A DNA stretch of 64,000 nt from Gilliamella sp. ESL0405 (GTDB lineage: Bacteria > Pseudomonadota > Gammaproteobacteria > Enterobacterales > Orbaceae): the NCBI RefSeq assembly GCF_019469205.1, contig NZ_CP048265.1, positions 992,001-1,056,000 on the forward strand. Direction: 5' to 3'. Position numbers and translations under genes: made by a program. Below, piece after piece: positions 9,224-19,256 of this stretch. The notes beneath the pieces were generated by a model. It was not told the DNA's origin. It saw nothing but the letters and a program-made list of their open reading frames with translations, and ran no database searches. Position 1 is the first letter of the stretch. Each line of letters starts with the position of its first letter.

Positions 9224-11533
9224 ATGCGGCAAAGTTATTCAATTGATTTAATCGCAATCATGTTTTCAGTCGGTTGCTTACCCTTAATGTTCTTAGCATC
9301 ACTGCCTTCTGATAAACAGTGGTATTTAATCGGATCGCTACTGGTGATCTTAAGCTTGTTTAGACTTATTAAAATGGGCAATGTCCTGCTAGCTATTAAT
9401 GTTTTAGGTTTAGGCTTTTTATGGTCTACCCAATATGCCAATCAATATTTAAATAGTATTGAGCCTTATATCGATAAAACTCTAGTTGTGACCGCTCAAG
9501 TTGACACCATTGATACTCATTTGGATTCCGCAGAGCGCTCAGCGTATTACATAAAATTTTCGGTGATTGATATTGCCGATAGTGACTTATCCTCCACTTT
9601 TCCGTTATCTGTGCTGTGGAGCGATCGGTTAACACCCAAAGCCGGGCAGATCTGGCAATTGACCGTTAAAACTCGAGTTGTACATGGTTATTTAAATGAA
9701 GGTGGATTTGATAGCCAGCGTTTTGCCATGGCAAACAAAAATTTATTAACGGCTAAATTAATTAATGCCAATTTATTAGACGATAAATTGTCTCTCAGAC
9801 AAACGGTAGCAGACAGGGCATTGCCCTATATTAATCTATTTAGTTATCGGGGGATTTTACTCGCTTTGGTATTGGGTGATCGCTCACAGTTGGTTGAGCA
9901 GCAGCGATTAATGATGATGCAAACCGGTATTGCCCATTTAATGGCGATATCGGGAATGCATATTTTAATCGTGTTTTACTTTAGCTTTTTTATTATCAAA
10001 CTGATGACGTTTGTTATTCCTCAACGGGGAAATAATATCATTGTGATTTCATTAGTTGCATGGGGTGGGGCGCTATTTTATGCATGGCTTACCGGGCTTA
10101 ATCCTCCGGCATTACGAGCCATATTGGCGTTAACGATTTGGATCTACCTGCGTTACAGGTGTTACCATTTAACCTCATGGCAAAAGGTAAATCGGATTAT
10201 CGCAATATTATTAGTGTTTGATCCTTTTATGATTTTATCCGAAAGCTTTTGGCTATCTTGCTATGCAGTGATCTGCTTAATTTTCCTATCTCAATGGCTG
10301 CCGTTACCTAAATTTAGCCGACGTAAAAAGCGTTACTATCTATTTCGATTATTGCATTTGCAGTTCGGCTTAACGGTTTTGTTATTGCCAATGCAACTGT
10401 TGATTTTTCAAGGGATAAGTGTGATTTCATTGTTAACCAATTTACTGGCGATACCTTGTATAACTTTAGTCACGTTTCCTGCTATTTTAATCGCATTATT
10501 AGCCAGTATTTTTGATTTATTTCATTTGGCATTATGGTGGTGGTATGTTGCTCAAACATCGCTAAGCGGATTATTTTACGGTTTAGCGCAATTCAATCTG
10601 GGGTGGTTGATGGTGCCAGCTGATTTTTATCTGCTCAGCGTCAGTGGTTGGCTGCTGGTGATAGTTATTCGCACCGAATGTTGGCGCCGGTTTAATCTTA
10701 CCGTTGGCATTATTCTGCTAATGCTTGCCTGTCCTTTATTGCAACCGCTTAATTATCAGTGGCGTTTGGATATGCTAGATGTGGGGCATGGCTTGGCGAT
10801 AGTTATTCATGACGGGCGAGGTGCTATTTTATATGATACCGGCGCACAGTGGCAAACTGGCTCAGCAGCTGAGCGCGTTATCATCCCTTTTTTACAGCGG
10901 CATCGATTAACAGTTGAGGGCATTATTATCAGTCATCAACATAATGACCATATAGGAGGATTAGCGTTCATCACCCGCCGATACCCTAAAGCATGGTTAA
11001 TGAGCAGTTCTAACCAGTTAGCCAATCGGTACCCATGTTTAGCGGGGAATAGTTTTAGCTGGCAAAACCTAACATTTAACGTGCTATGGCCAAAAAAATT
11101 GGTAGACTATGCCCAAAATCAAGATTCTTGTGTTGTACAAGTTACCGACGGTCAATTTTCAGTTCTGTTAACTGGCGATTTAGAGCGAAAACAGGAGTAT
11201 CAACTAGTGTTGAACTATCGTCATAAGCTAGCCTCGACCTTTTTGCAAACGCCACACCATGGCAGCAATACTTCGTCAAGTTATCCTTTTTTGTATCACA
11301 TCAACCCTAAACTCTCGTTCGCATCGACGTCTCGCTATAATGGATGGAAATTGCCGTCTGATAAAGTGACAGCACGATATAAGACATTAAAATTAGATTA
11401 TCATGTAACAGCTAAAACCGGGCAAATTAGTCTATTTTTTAATAATTCGACCTGGCAAATGAAAACAATGCGGGGACAAATAAACCCAAAATGGTATCAT
11501 GATTGGTTTGGTAGTTTACCGATTTATGAGTAA
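9224..11533 (+). CDS. comEC: ComEC/Rec2-type DNA uptake channel protein
   Basis: ComEC forms the inner-membrane channel that carries one strand of transforming DNA into the cytoplasm. The 769-aa protein has the three expected parts: an N-terminal region with membrane helices and an OB-like domain, the polytopic Competence domain (about residues 200-500, with MAISGMHILIVFYFS), and a C-terminal metallo-beta-lactamase domain with HQHNDHIGG starting at His571. The gene is E. coli ycaI in the same position after ihfB. Together with the PilT-like ATPase at 19992 it suggests the parts of a competence system, but competence itself is not shown. About 235 bases before it hold no other gene. Confidence 0.93.
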   Translation: MRQSYSIDLIAIMFSVGCLPLMFLASLPSDKQWYLIGSLLVILSLFRLIKMGNVLLAINVLGLGFLWSTQYANQYLNSIEPYIDKTLVVTAQVDTIDTHLDSAERSAYYIKFSVIDIADSDLSSTFPLSVLWSDRLTPKAGQIWQLTVKTRVVHGYLNEGGFDSQRFAMANKNLLTAKLINANLLDDKLSLRQTVADRALPYINLFSYRGILLALVLGDRSQLVEQQRLMMMQTGIAHLMAISGMHILIVFYFSFFIIKLMTFVIPQRGNNIIVISLVAWGGALFYAWLTGLNPPALRAILALTIWIYLRYRCYHLTSWQKVNRIIAILLVFDPFMILSESFWLSCYAVICLIFLSQWLPLPKFSRRKKRYYLFRLLHLQFGLTVLLLPMQLLIFQGISVISLLTNLLAIPCITLVTFPAILIALLASIFDLFHLALWWWYVAQTSLSGLFYGLAQFNLGWLMVPADFYLLSVSGWLLVIVIRTECWRRFNLTVGIILLMLACPLLQPLNYQWRLDMLDVGHGLAIVIHDGRGAILYDTGAQWQTGSAAERVIIPFLQRHRLTVEGIIISHQHNDHIGGLAFITRRYPKAWLMSSSNQLANRYPCLAGNSFSWQNLTFNVLWPKKLVDYAQNQDSCVVQVTDGQFSVLLTGDLERKQEYQLVLNYRHKLASTFLQTPHHGSNTSSSYPFLYHINPKLSFASTSRYNGWKLPSDKVTARYKTLKLDYHVTAKTGQISLFFNNSTWQMKTMRGQINPKWYHDWFGSLPIYE

Positions 11534-11628
11534 AATACTTGCTATCAATAACGATGAAAGCCTTAAACAGTTAACATAGGTAAAATCGTAAAACAGGTTT
11601 CATTAACATCATTAAGTGATAATAAAAG

Positions 11629-12636
11629 ATGATTGAAAAAATATGGTATGGTAAAAATAAACTTTATTGGTTACTGATACCATTTTCTTTATTGTATGGT
11701 TTGATTGCTTTTGTGCGTCGGAAATTGTATCAAATTGGCTGGTTAAAGTCGTGGAAGTCACCTGTGCCAATTATGGTAATTGGCAACTTATCAGTAGGTG
11801 GGAACGGTAAAACCCCGCTGGTGGTTGCTTTAATTGAAGCATTAAAGGCTAAAGGTTTACAAGTTGGCGTGGTTTCAAGAGGCTATGGCGGAAAGGCTCA
11901 AAGCTATCCACTCATCTTAGATCACTACATCACAACTGACCAAGCTGGGGATGAACCGGTACTGATTTATCAACGTACTCAAGTGCCGATTGCGGTATCG
12001 CCGAAACGGGTGGAAGCGGTGCAAGCGTTATTAAATCGCTATAAATTAGATGTAATTTTAACCGATGACGGCTTACAACACTATGCCTTAGGGCGTGATA
12101 TTGAAGTTGTGGTTATCGATGCTAAACGCCTATTTGGCAATGGTTGGTGGATCCCGGCTGGCCCCATGAGAGAGCGCAAAAATCGGTTAAAGTCGGTAGA
12201 TTTAATTGTGTTAAATGGCGAAGGTGGCAATCAAATAGCGCAGCAATATCCGACTAAAACTTACACCATGCAATTAACCCCGCTGTATGCGGTGAATTTG
12301 CTGACGCAAGAGAAAAAAGCTTTATCTTCACTAACTAATATTTGCGCCATTGCCGGAATTAGTCATCCGCAACGTTTTTTTGATATGCTTAAGCAAATGA
12401 ATGCCGATTTAGTGAAAACTGAAGCTTTTGCCGATCATCAACATTTTACTTTATCTTCACTAGCTGATATCGCAAACAAGCAACAAACGTTATTAATGAC
12501 GGAAAAAGATGCGGTAAAATGTCAGCAATTTGCTTTACCAAATTGGTGGTATCTGCCGATAGATGCGGTTATCCCCGCCAAAGCGATTGAACAAATCTAT
12601 TCCCTATTAGAAGATATAAAACTTAACAGAGAGTAA
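11629..12636 (+). CDS. lpxK: Tetraacyldisaccharide 4'-kinase (lipid A biosynthesis)
   Basis: LpxK is the inner-membrane kinase that adds the 4'-phosphate to the lipid A disaccharide. The 335-aa product has an N-terminal membrane anchor (about residues 13-30), then a P-loop GGNGKT at 57-62 and the DDGLQHYALGRD segment with the catalytic Asp of the family. It starts a tight run lpxK-ycaR-kdsB (gaps of 3 and 21 bases). In most gammaproteobacteria msbA, the lipid A flippase, lies directly upstream in the same operon; here only 95 non-coding bases separate comEC and lpxK. Confidence 0.96.
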   Translation: MIEKIWYGKNKLYWLLIPFSLLYGLIAFVRRKLYQIGWLKSWKSPVPIMVIGNLSVGGNGKTPLVVALIEALKAKGLQVGVVSRGYGGKAQSYPLILDHYITTDQAGDEPVLIYQRTQVPIAVSPKRVEAVQALLNRYKLDVILTDDGLQHYALGRDIEVVVIDAKRLFGNGWWIPAGPMRERKNRLKSVDLIVLNGEGGNQIAQQYPTKTYTMQLTPLYAVNLLTQEKKALSSLTNICAIAGISHPQRFFDMLKQMNADLVKTEAFADHQHFTLSSLADIANKQQTLLMTEKDAVKCQQFALPNWWYLPIDAVIPAKAIEQIYSLLEDIKLNRE

Positions 12637-12639
12637 AAA

Positions 12640-12825
12640 ATGAAAGAACTTCTTCTTAGTGCTATTGCTTGCCCGAAATGTCATGGTAAGTTGGAACTCG
12701 ATAGTGAAAATCATCAGCTGATCTGTACAACAGATCAGCTAGCTTATCCGATAAAGGATTCAATTCCGGTACTACTTGAATCCGAAGCTAAGCCAATTGC
12801 ACAACCTAAGTCAGTTCAAGAATAG
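12640..12825 (+). CDS. ycaR: Trm112-like zinc-ribbon protein YcaR
   Basis: A 61-aa UPF0434/Trm112-family protein. The N-terminal CPKCHG motif and the later QLICTTDQLAYPI segment are typical, although the second Cys pair is reduced to a single Cys as in other YcaR proteins. Its biochemical role is not established. It lies between lpxK and kdsB, a linkage conserved across gammaproteobacteria, and starts 3 bases after lpxK. Confidence 0.93.
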   Translation: MKELLLSAIACPKCHGKLELDSENHQLICTTDQLAYPIKDSIPVLLESEAKPIAQPKSVQE

Positions 12826-12846
12826 ATAAAATATAAGGTTTCTGTT

Positions 12847-13611
12847 ATGAAATTCACTGTCATTATTCCCGCCAGGTACGCATCGAGCCGTTTACCGGCA
12901 AAACCCCTGGCTGATATTCACGGCAAACCGATGATTGTTCGTGTTATGGAGCAAGCCAAAAAATCCGGTGCAACCAATGTCATTATAGCAACCGATCATC
13001 AGCAAGTATTTGATGTCGTGAGTAGTTATGGTGGAGAAGTTATTTTAACCAGCGACAAACATAATTCTGGCACCGAACGGCTAGCGGAAGTCATTAACTA
13101 CTATCAATTAGCTGATGATGAAGTGATTGTGAATGTGCAGGGTGATGAGCCATTAATACCACCAGTGATAATCGACCAAGTAGCAGAAAATTTAGTTAAA
13201 TATAAAACCGGTATGGCAACGTTGGCGGTACCGATCGAATCTGCCTCAGAAGCATTTAATCCCGGAGCGGTAAAAGTGGTGACAGATAAAGACGGTTATG
13301 CGCTCTATTTTTCACGTGCAACCATTCCTTGGGAAAGAGACCGATTTGCCCAAATGGCAACTGATGTAAATAGGCAAAGTATTGGCGATTTTTACTTACG
13401 CCATATTGGCATTTATGCTTATCGAGCCGGTTTTATTCGCCAATATATCAATTGGGCACCGTCTAGCTTAGAACAAATAGAGATGCTAGAACAACTTCGC
13501 GTACTGTGGTATGGTGAAAAAATCCATGTTGCAGTGGCAAAACAGGCACCGGCAATTGGGGTTGATACGCAAGAAGATTTAGACAAAGTCAGAGCATTAT
13601 TTAAGGAGTAA
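12847..13611 (+). CDS. kdsB: CMP-KDO synthetase (3-deoxy-manno-octulosonate cytidylyltransferase)
   Basis: Activates KDO with CTP for transfer onto lipid A. The 254-aa product begins with the nucleotidyltransferase signature [16 protein letters not shown] and contains [12 protein letters not shown] with metal- and sugar-binding acidic residues and [12 protein letters not shown], all typical of KdsB (E. coli 248 aa). It completes the lpxK-ycaR-kdsB lipopolysaccharide operon; kdsA, making its substrate precursor, is at 52598. Confidence 0.97.
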   Translation: MKFTVIIPARYASSRLPAKPLADIHGKPMIVRVMEQAKKSGATNVIIATDHQQVFDVVSSYGGEVILTSDKHNSGTERLAEVINYYQLADDEVIVNVQGDEPLIPPVIIDQVAENLVKYKTGMATLAVPIESASEAFNPGAVKVVTDKDGYALYFSRATIPWERDRFAQMATDVNRQSIGDFYLRHIGIYAYRAGFIRQYINWAPSSLEQIEMLEQLRVLWYGEKIHVAVAKQAPAIGVDTQEDLDKVRALFKE

Positions 13612-13614
13612 TTA

Positions 13615-14307
13615 ATGGCAAAGTTTAGCGGTTTTACTCAAGCAGGACTCAATTTTTTACAAGATGCTTGGATCAACAACAGTAAACCATGGTTCGAACA
13701 ACATCGAGCTATTTATGATAACGATTTAGTTAAACCGTTTCGACTATTGGTCGAGCAGTTAACTCCCGACATGTTGAAAATCGATGAGTGGTTTGAAACA
13801 CGTCCGGCGATTGGTAAAACCATATCCCGTATACATCGTGATACCCGTTTTTCGAAAGATAAATCGCTCTATCGTAGCCGTTTATGGTTAACCTTTAAAC
13901 GTCCTAATCGGGATTGGAAAGAAGCACCAGCTTACTTTTTTGAAATTAGCCCCGATTACTATCAATACGGGCTGGGATACTATTGTGCTTCAAAGCAGAC
14001 AATGGATATATTTCGTGAAGAAATAATTAATGATACCGACAAATTTTTAAAAATGACACGTTGCGTCAAAAAGCCATTTGAGCTGGTTGGTGATTGCTAC
14101 AAACGACCACTAATCAAAGAACAAGATGAAAAGATTGCCACATGGTATAACCGAAAAAATTTGGCCGTAATGGTAACCAACAATAACATTGAAGATGTAC
14201 TTAATGGTGAGCTACCCAATAAATTAATTAAAGGATTTAAGCAACTGGTACCGCTTTACGATTACTTAATGCGGGTAGAGATGATTAAAAATATCCCTAA
14301 TTTATAG
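13615..14307 (+). CDS. DUF2461 family protein
   Basis: A 230-aa cytoplasmic protein that matches the DUF2461/TIGR02453 pattern: an N-terminal FTQAGLNFLQDAWINNSKPWF segment in which the protein opens with F-x-x-L-x-x-N-N-x-x-x-W-F, then RIHRDTRFSKDKSLYR and the PAYFFEISPDYYQYGLGYY block. The function of the family is unknown. It follows kdsB by 3 bases and is probably read through from that operon; it converges on marC with only 17 bases between the stops. Confidence 0.85.
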   Translation: MAKFSGFTQAGLNFLQDAWINNSKPWFEQHRAIYDNDLVKPFRLLVEQLTPDMLKIDEWFETRPAIGKTISRIHRDTRFSKDKSLYRSRLWLTFKRPNRDWKEAPAYFFEISPDYYQYGLGYYCASKQTMDIFREEIINDTDKFLKMTRCVKKPFELVGDCYKRPLIKEQDEKIATWYNRKNLAVMVTNNNIEDVLNGELPNKLIKGFKQLVPLYDYLMRVEMIKNIPNL

Positions 14308-14324
14308 CACCTGTGACCTGTTGA

Positions 14325-14987
14325 TTAAATATTGGGAAAGTTTATTACCAACTCTTTTACACCATTAATAATAAATTGTGTGCCAACACAAACCAGTAAA
14401 AATCCCATTATTCTAGAAGTGGCTTCAATGCCACTTTTTCCCATAAAACGCATAATACTGCCCGCACTACGCATACAAAGCCAAAGAATAAGGCACAGGA
14501 GAAGTGGTACCAGTATTGACGAGGCATAGATAACCCAGCTAGACACGTTATATCCGCCCCCTTTAACGGTTGATGCCATACTGATGATCATCGCAATAGT
14601 ACCCGGTCCGGCCGTGCTGGGAATAGCTAAAGGAACAAAAGCAATATTATTTGAAATTTCTTTCTTCTTAGCATCGGCTTCCAGTGTTTTGTGAGAAGGT
14701 TGTTGAGGGAAAAGCATTCTAAAGCCAATAATGCCAACTATCATACCGCCGGCTATGCGCAATCCGGGAATAGAAATACCAAAGGTATTCATCACCAATT
14801 GGCCGCAGTAAAACGATACAATCATAATAATAAAAACATAAATACAGGTCATTTTAGACTGATAATTACGTTCTTCATTGGTCATATCGCCAGATAGACC
14901 TAATAACAGCACTACAGTGGTCAAGGGATTGGTTAAAGGAATAAAAAGAATTAAACCAAAGCCGACAGTTTGAATAAGTTCCAGCAT
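14325..14987 (-). CDS. marC: MarC family integral membrane protein
   Basis: A six-helix inner-membrane protein of the MarC/UPF0056 (NAAT) family. The stretch [19 protein letters not shown], then [10 protein letters not shown] and [19 protein letters not shown], match E. coli MarC closely. E. coli MarC was once linked to antibiotic resistance, but that role has been withdrawn; the transported substrate is unknown. I choose ATG 14987 ([12 protein letters not shown]) since this aligns with the known N terminus; a TTG at 15035 would add 16 hydrophilic residues without family support. Confidence 0.9.
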   Translation of the reverse strand: MLELIQTVGFGLILFIPLTNPLTTVVLLLGLSGDMTNEERNYQSKMTCIYVFIIMIVSFYCGQLVMNTFGISIPGLRIAGGMIVGIIGFRMLFPQQPSHKTLEADAKKKEISNNIAFVPLAIPSTAGPGTIAMIISMASTVKGGGYNVSSWVIYASSILVPLLLCLILWLCMRSAGSIMRFMGKSGIEATSRIMGFLLVCVGTQFIINGVKELVINFPNI

Positions 14988-15104
14988 AAAATCGATACAG
15001 ATCCAATCAACATACTGCGACTCAGTATAATTCAAATAAATACAAAATGATATAAGGGCGTAAATTTACGCCCAATATAAGGATAATATTTTGAAAAGAT
15101 AAGA

Positions 15105-15623
15105 TTAGAATGGAATATCGTCATCAAAATCCATTGGTGGCTCAGGTGTAGCCGGTTGTGCTGCTGGCGCTGTTGGTGCCGCTTGGCGAGGTGCTGCCGG
15201 CGCAGATGAAGTGTTATTAGCACTTTGTCCCCAACTTTGTGAACCGTCATTAAAGCTATTATCGCCACTGTTACGTGAACCTAAAATTTGTAATGTACCG
15301 CCAATTGGGTTTATTACAACTTCAGTCGTATAACGATCGGCGCCTGATTGGTCTTGCCATTTACGAGTTTGTAATTGACCTTCAAGATAAACTTGTGTGC
15401 CTTTTTTGATATATTCGCCAGCAATTTCAGCTAATTTTCCAAACACGACAACGCGATGCCATTCTGTTCGGTCTCGGGTTTCACCTGTTTGTCTATCTTT
15501 CCATGATTCTGAAGTTGCAACACTAAAATTAGCGACAGCATTACCATTTGGCATGTAACGAACTTCTGGATCTTGACCTAAGTTACCGACTAAAATGACT
15601 TTATTTATTCCTCGGTTTGCCAT
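15105..15623 (-). CDS. ssb: Single-stranded DNA-binding protein
   Basis: SSB coats single-stranded DNA in replication, recombination and repair as a tetramer. The 172-aa product has an N-terminal OB fold (residues 1-110, starting [20 protein letters not shown]), a Gly/Pro/Ala/Gln-rich linker, and the acidic tip DFDDDIPF that recruits partner proteins. It stands alone and is divergent from corA; the usual uvrA neighbour is not present. An AGGAG ribosome-binding site lies 7-8 bases before the ATG. Confidence 0.98.
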   Translation of the reverse strand: MANRGINKVILVGNLGQDPEVRYMPNGNAVANFSVATSESWKDRQTGETRDRTEWHRVVVFGKLAEIAGEYIKKGTQVYLEGQLQTRKWQDQSGADRYTTEVVINPIGGTLQILGSRNSGDNSFNDGSQSWGQSANNTSSAPAAPRQAAPTAPAAQPATPEPPMDFDDDIPF

Positions 15624-15839
15624 TATAAACTCCTAAAAATTGCATAAATATTTAAGGTGACTATTGTAACATGAGACAGAATTAACATCATCGAATTTAA
15701 TTTAATATTGGAATTTTCTCTCCAAATTGTAAAGTTACAGAAAAATTTGCTTAGTCATAGGAATTTTTGACTATAACGAGTATAATGCCAGCCATTTGTT
15801 GATGCAAAGTTATAAAACATTTCCCTTATTGGAGGCCTT

Positions 15840-16781
15840 ATGATTAATGCGTTTGGATTAAAAAACAAACAATTAGTAAAAATTAATGAAGGCGATATAC
15901 AAAATGCAACTTGGATAGATTTAATTGAGCCCGAGGAAGCGGATCGTGATTTTGTTTTGACACATTTAGGTCAAAACTTAGCGACCAGTATTGAACTGGA
16001 TGATATTGAAGCCTCGGCTCGTTTTTTTGAAGATAATGAAGGATTGCATGTCCACTCTTTCTTTTTTTATGAAGATGCCGAAGATCGTGCCGGTAACTCA
16101 ACGGTAGCTTTTACTGTACATAATGGCCGTTTATTTACATTACGTGAACGAGATTTACCGGCTTTTCGCTTGTATCGTATGCGCTCACGTTATCAAAATT
16201 TAAACGACGGTAATCCTTATGAAGTATTACTCGATCTGTTTGAAGTTAAAGTAGAGCAGTTAGCCGACCAAATCGAAAATATCTACAGTGAACTTGAAGA
16301 GTTAAGTTTGATTATCATGGATCGTTCCGCTCAAGAGCATTATGATGAAGCGATCACCTCACTGGCTGAGCTGGAAGATACGGCTTGGAAAGTCCGCCTC
16401 TGTTTAATGGATAGCCAGCGAGCGGTTAACTATTTAGTGCGTCGAGCCAAAATGCCGGTTGACCAGTTAGAGCAAGCACGTGAAGTAATCCGGGATATTG
16501 AATCACTCGTCCCACATAATGAGTCATTGTTTCAAAAAGTAAACTTTTTAATGCAAGCTGCAACGAGTTTTATCAATATTGAGCAAAGCCGAATTATCAA
16601 GATCTTCTCAGTGGTTTCGGTGGTATTTTTACCGCCTACCGTGGTCGCTTCTGCTTATGGTATGAACTTTGAATTTATGCCTGAATTAAAATGGGAGTAT
16701 GGTTACCCGTTTTCACTATTATTAATGCTATTAGCAGGTGTGGCGCCGTATATCTACTTTAAACTGAAAAAGTGGTTATAA
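15840..16781 (+). CDS. corA: Magnesium/cobalt transporter CorA
   Basis: CorA is the constitutive pentameric Mg2+ channel of the inner membrane. The 313-aa product has the long cytoplasmic domain with the [22 protein letters not shown] stretch (split over residues 56-77), two C-terminal helices, and the YGMNF signature of the selectivity filter, followed by the periplasmic MPEL loop. It is near-collinear with E. coli CorA (316 aa). A GGAGG site lies 6 bases before the start. It is divergent from ssb. Confidence 0.98.
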   Translation: MINAFGLKNKQLVKINEGDIQNATWIDLIEPEEADRDFVLTHLGQNLATSIELDDIEASARFFEDNEGLHVHSFFFYEDAEDRAGNSTVAFTVHNGRLFTLRERDLPAFRLYRMRSRYQNLNDGNPYEVLLDLFEVKVEQLADQIENIYSELEELSLIIMDRSAQEHYDEAITSLAELEDTAWKVRLCLMDSQRAVNYLVRRAKMPVDQLEQAREVIRDIESLVPHNESLFQKVNFLMQAATSFINIEQSRIIKIFSVVSVVFLPPTVVASAYGMNFEFMPELKWEYGYPFSLLLMLLAGVAPYIYFKLKKWL

Positions 16782-16808
16782 GTTCGAATTTTGCCATATT
16801 AAATATTT

Positions 16809-16832
16809 ACCGCTAACTGGTGAGTTAGCGGT
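16809..16832 (+). terminator. Stem-loop after corA, probable terminator
   Basis: A 10-bp perfect stem ACCGCTAACT / AGTTAGCGGT with a GGTG loop, 27 bases after corA. No T run follows, so it may stabilise the 3' end or be a weak terminator. Confidence 0.5.
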
Positions 16833-16978
16833 CATTGATTAATTAAATTCAATCAGAGTCAACTAGTTAAACTAAGATAATTAGTTCATAATATAAGCTA
16901 TTATGCTTTTGGCAACTGATAGATGTAAAAGCTTGCAGTTCAATTAAAAAGAATTTATTTTTTACACAAGGGAATACA

Positions 16979-17938
16979 ATGAGTCAATACGCACTAGTCA
17001 CTGATATTGGTGGAACCAATGCCCGCTTCGCATTATACAATTTAGCAACTAACGAGCTTTCCGCTATCACCAAAATTCTGATTTCAAAAAACGATGATTT
17101 ACTTAAACTGATTAAAGATTATTTAGCGTCTCAATCAACGACAATCGATAAGGCTTGTATTGCTATCGCTTGCCCGATTGGTGAAGATGATGTCATTAAT
17201 ATGACCAATAATAATTTATCCTTTTCACGTTCAGCGCTGATTAAAGAATTAAATCTAAGCAAACTTGAAGTGATTAACGATTTTATGGCGGTCTCGAGTT
17301 CGATTCCCCAACTACCGAAATCAGATTTGGTAAAAATAGGGGGCGAAGAGCCTGACCTTGATTATCCGATAGCTATTTATGGCGCAGGTACCGGATTGGG
17401 CGTTTCTCACTTAATTAAAGTCAATGGCAACTGGATTAGCTTGCCCGGTGAAGGTGGACATACTGAACTGCCGATGACCAATGACGCAGAAGACCGTATT
17501 TTAGCTCAGTTGCGCAAAAAATTTGGGCGTGTTTCAAGTGAGCGTTTTTTATCGGGCAATGGTATTGTTAATATTTATCAAGCGTTATTACAGATCCACA
17601 ATCAACCTGTTGAAGATGTGACACCTGATATTATCGTCAAAAAAGCGCTTGCTAATAGTTGTCCGATTTGTTTAGAAACATTAACCTATTTTTGTACGTT
17701 TATGGGGCGATTTGGTGGCAACTTAGCGCTAACCCTCAATACACTTGGTGGGGTTTATATTGCCGGTGGTATTGTGCCACGCTTTATTGAATTTTTTAAA
17801 ACATCGCCATTTAGAGAAGCATTTGAACACAAAGGACGAATGTCTTATCTGGTTAAAAAAGTACCGGTTTATGTGATAACGCATGAAGACCCGGGGCTAT
17901 TTGGCGCAGGTGTTTATTTACAAAATAGTCTTAAGTAG
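16979..17938 (+). CDS. glk: Glucokinase
   Basis: Phosphorylates free glucose with ATP in the cytoplasm. The 319-aa product (E. coli 321) starts with the ASKHA phosphate-binding motif DIGGTNARFAL at residues 9-19. It also has the GAGTGLGVSHL ATP-site segment and the glucose-binding PGEGGHTELP, diagnostic of bacterial Glk rather than ROK kinases. It is followed after 24 bases by ycgL-ycgN and may share their transcript. Confidence 0.97.
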   Translation: MSQYALVTDIGGTNARFALYNLATNELSAITKILISKNDDLLKLIKDYLASQSTTIDKACIAIACPIGEDDVINMTNNNLSFSRSALIKELNLSKLEVINDFMAVSSSIPQLPKSDLVKIGGEEPDLDYPIAIYGAGTGLGVSHLIKVNGNWISLPGEGGHTELPMTNDAEDRILAQLRKKFGRVSSERFLSGNGIVNIYQALLQIHNQPVEDVTPDIIVKKALANSCPICLETLTYFCTFMGRFGGNLALTLNTLGGVYIAGGIVPRFIEFFKTSPFREAFEHKGRMSYLVKKVPVYVITHEDPGLFGAGVYLQNSLK

Positions 17939-17962
17939 GTAGTCGAGTAAGGTTTTATTTTT

Positions 17963-18211
17963 ATGATGTGGTGTTATATTTATCGTAGTGATAAAAAAGA
18001 GAACTGTTATTTATATATGGAAAATGAAAATGATTTTTCCGCAATTCCTGAAAATGTAATGTCAATTTTTGGCAAGCCTGTATTTGTTATGAAAGTATTA
18101 TTGGACGGAAAACGACGGTTTGTTGTTGGCACTTCTGATGAGATAGAGGAAAAGATCAAGGTCGATGGATTTTTCTTACAAATGTTACATGAAGATGACT
18201 TTAAAGTATGA
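17963..18211 (+). CDS. ycgL: YcgL family protein
   Basis: An 82-aa protein of the UPF0745/YcgL family. The opening [19 protein letters not shown] aligns with E. coli YcgL (CVIYRSSKRDQTYLYVEKK). The fold is known from the family but the function is not. It overlaps ycgN by 4 bases (ATGA), so the two are translationally coupled, as also seen in enterobacteria where ycgL and ycgN are neighbours. Confidence 0.88.
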   Translation: MMWCYIYRSDKKENCYLYMENENDFSAIPENVMSIFGKPVFVMKVLLDGKRRFVVGTSDEIEEKIKVDGFFLQMLHEDDFKV

Positions 18212-18630
18212 TTGAACCATTTTGGCAACACAAAACACTTGAGCAAATGACAGATGATGAATGGGAACAACTGTGTGACGGTTGTGGTCAGTGCTGCTTG
18301 AATAAATTAATGGATGAAGATACTGACGAAATCCTATACACCAACGTAGCGTGTAATTTACTTGATTCAAAAACTTGCCAATGTAAACATTATCACAATC
18401 GTTTTGACTATGAGCCTGATTGCGTCAAGTTAACCCGTGAAAATCTGCTGACTATTGAGTGGTTGCCTTTAACATGTACCTACCGTTATTTTTCTCAAAC
18501 AGGCGAACTGCCAGAGTGGCACCCGCTGATAACGGGAAGTAAAAAAATGATGCATAAACTTAAAATATCGGTCAGAAATAGGATTGTTTACGAAAAAGAT
18601 GTGATTTTTTGGGAAGATCACATTCTATAA
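18208..18630 (+). CDS. ycgN: YcgN family cysteine-cluster protein
   Basis: A 140-aa UPF0260 protein. The motif [12 protein letters not shown] and later Cys residues (VACNLLD, CQCKHY, PDCVKL, TCTYR) form the CxxCxxCC-type cluster expected to bind metal, probably zinc or iron-sulfur. The biochemical role is unknown. Start ATG at 18208 overlaps the ycgL stop. A strong bidirectional terminator follows at once. Confidence 0.9.
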   Translation: MIEPFWQHKTLEQMTDDEWEQLCDGCGQCCLNKLMDEDTDEILYTNVACNLLDSKTCQCKHYHNRFDYEPDCVKLTRENLLTIEWLPLTCTYRYFSQTGELPEWHPLITGSKKMMHKLKISVRNRIVYEKDVIFWEDHIL

Positions 18631-18654
18631 AAAAGGGAGCATTGCTCCCTTTTT
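18631..18654. terminator. Bidirectional terminator between ycgN and yggT
   Basis: Stem AAAAGGGAGC / GCTCCCTTTT with loop ATT sits in the 32 bases between two convergent genes. A-tract and T-tract on the two sides suit termination from either direction. Confidence 0.92.
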
Positions 18655-18662
18655 TTAAATGC

Positions 18663-19220
18663 TTATAGCATTAACCAAAAATTACCAAAAATATCAATAG
18701 CGAATAAATTCAAAAAGATTAAGATAAACATCACTATCATAAATGAGATATCGATCATGCCAATCGGTGGAACGACACGACGGATTGGTGCAACCAATGG
18801 CTCGGTTAATTGAGCAAGTAACTGGTCGGCAGAAGATTGACCACGACTTATCCAACTTAAAAGCGCTCTAAAAAATAGTAACCAAAATAGTAAGTGTCCA
18901 ATTGCATGTGCCATAACCGCAACGGCATACCATAAATAGGCAGAATTCCACAGTGGTGCATTTATCACTTTAAAGCGAAATAAGAAAATAACTTTAATTA
19001 TTGCAACGATATAAAAGATAACCCATGTGGCGGTATCTATCCGCCCAATTGACGGAATCAATCTTCGTAGCGGGGCAATTACCGGTTGGGTAATGCGAAC
19101 AATAAATTGTGTGAATGGAAAATCGAAATTAACCCGCACTCGTTGCATCCACAAGCGTAAAATGATGACATATAAGCAAACGGTTAAAACAGTATTTCCC
19201 AGGAAGATAAGTGATATCAT
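18663..19220 (-). CDS. yggT: YggT family membrane protein
   Basis: A 185-aa protein with two tandem YGGT repeats, each made of two membrane helices and the conserved pattern P-x-x-P-I/L-R-R-x-x-P-x-x-G-x-x-D (VIAPLRRLIPSIGRID, then LVAPIRRVVPPIGMID). The family is linked to osmotic or cation tolerance in some bacteria, without a settled mechanism. It follows yggS on the same strand after 36 bases, a linkage conserved in many proteobacteria. Confidence 0.93.
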   Translation of the reverse strand: MISLIFLGNTVLTVCLYVIILRLWMQRVRVNFDFPFTQFIVRITQPVIAPLRRLIPSIGRIDTATWVIFYIVAIIKVIFLFRFKVINAPLWNSAYLWYAVAVMAHAIGHLLFWLLFFRALLSWISRGQSSADQLLAQLTEPLVAPIRRVVPPIGMIDISFMIVMFILIFLNLFAIDIFGNFWLML

Positions 19221-19256
19221 TTAGTACTCCTTAATATATTATCTGCCAGCAATATA

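Noticed and set aside
14332-14529. Plus-strand frames inside marC
   Set aside because: They lie opposite a conserved membrane-protein gene and have no ribosome-binding site or recognisable family.
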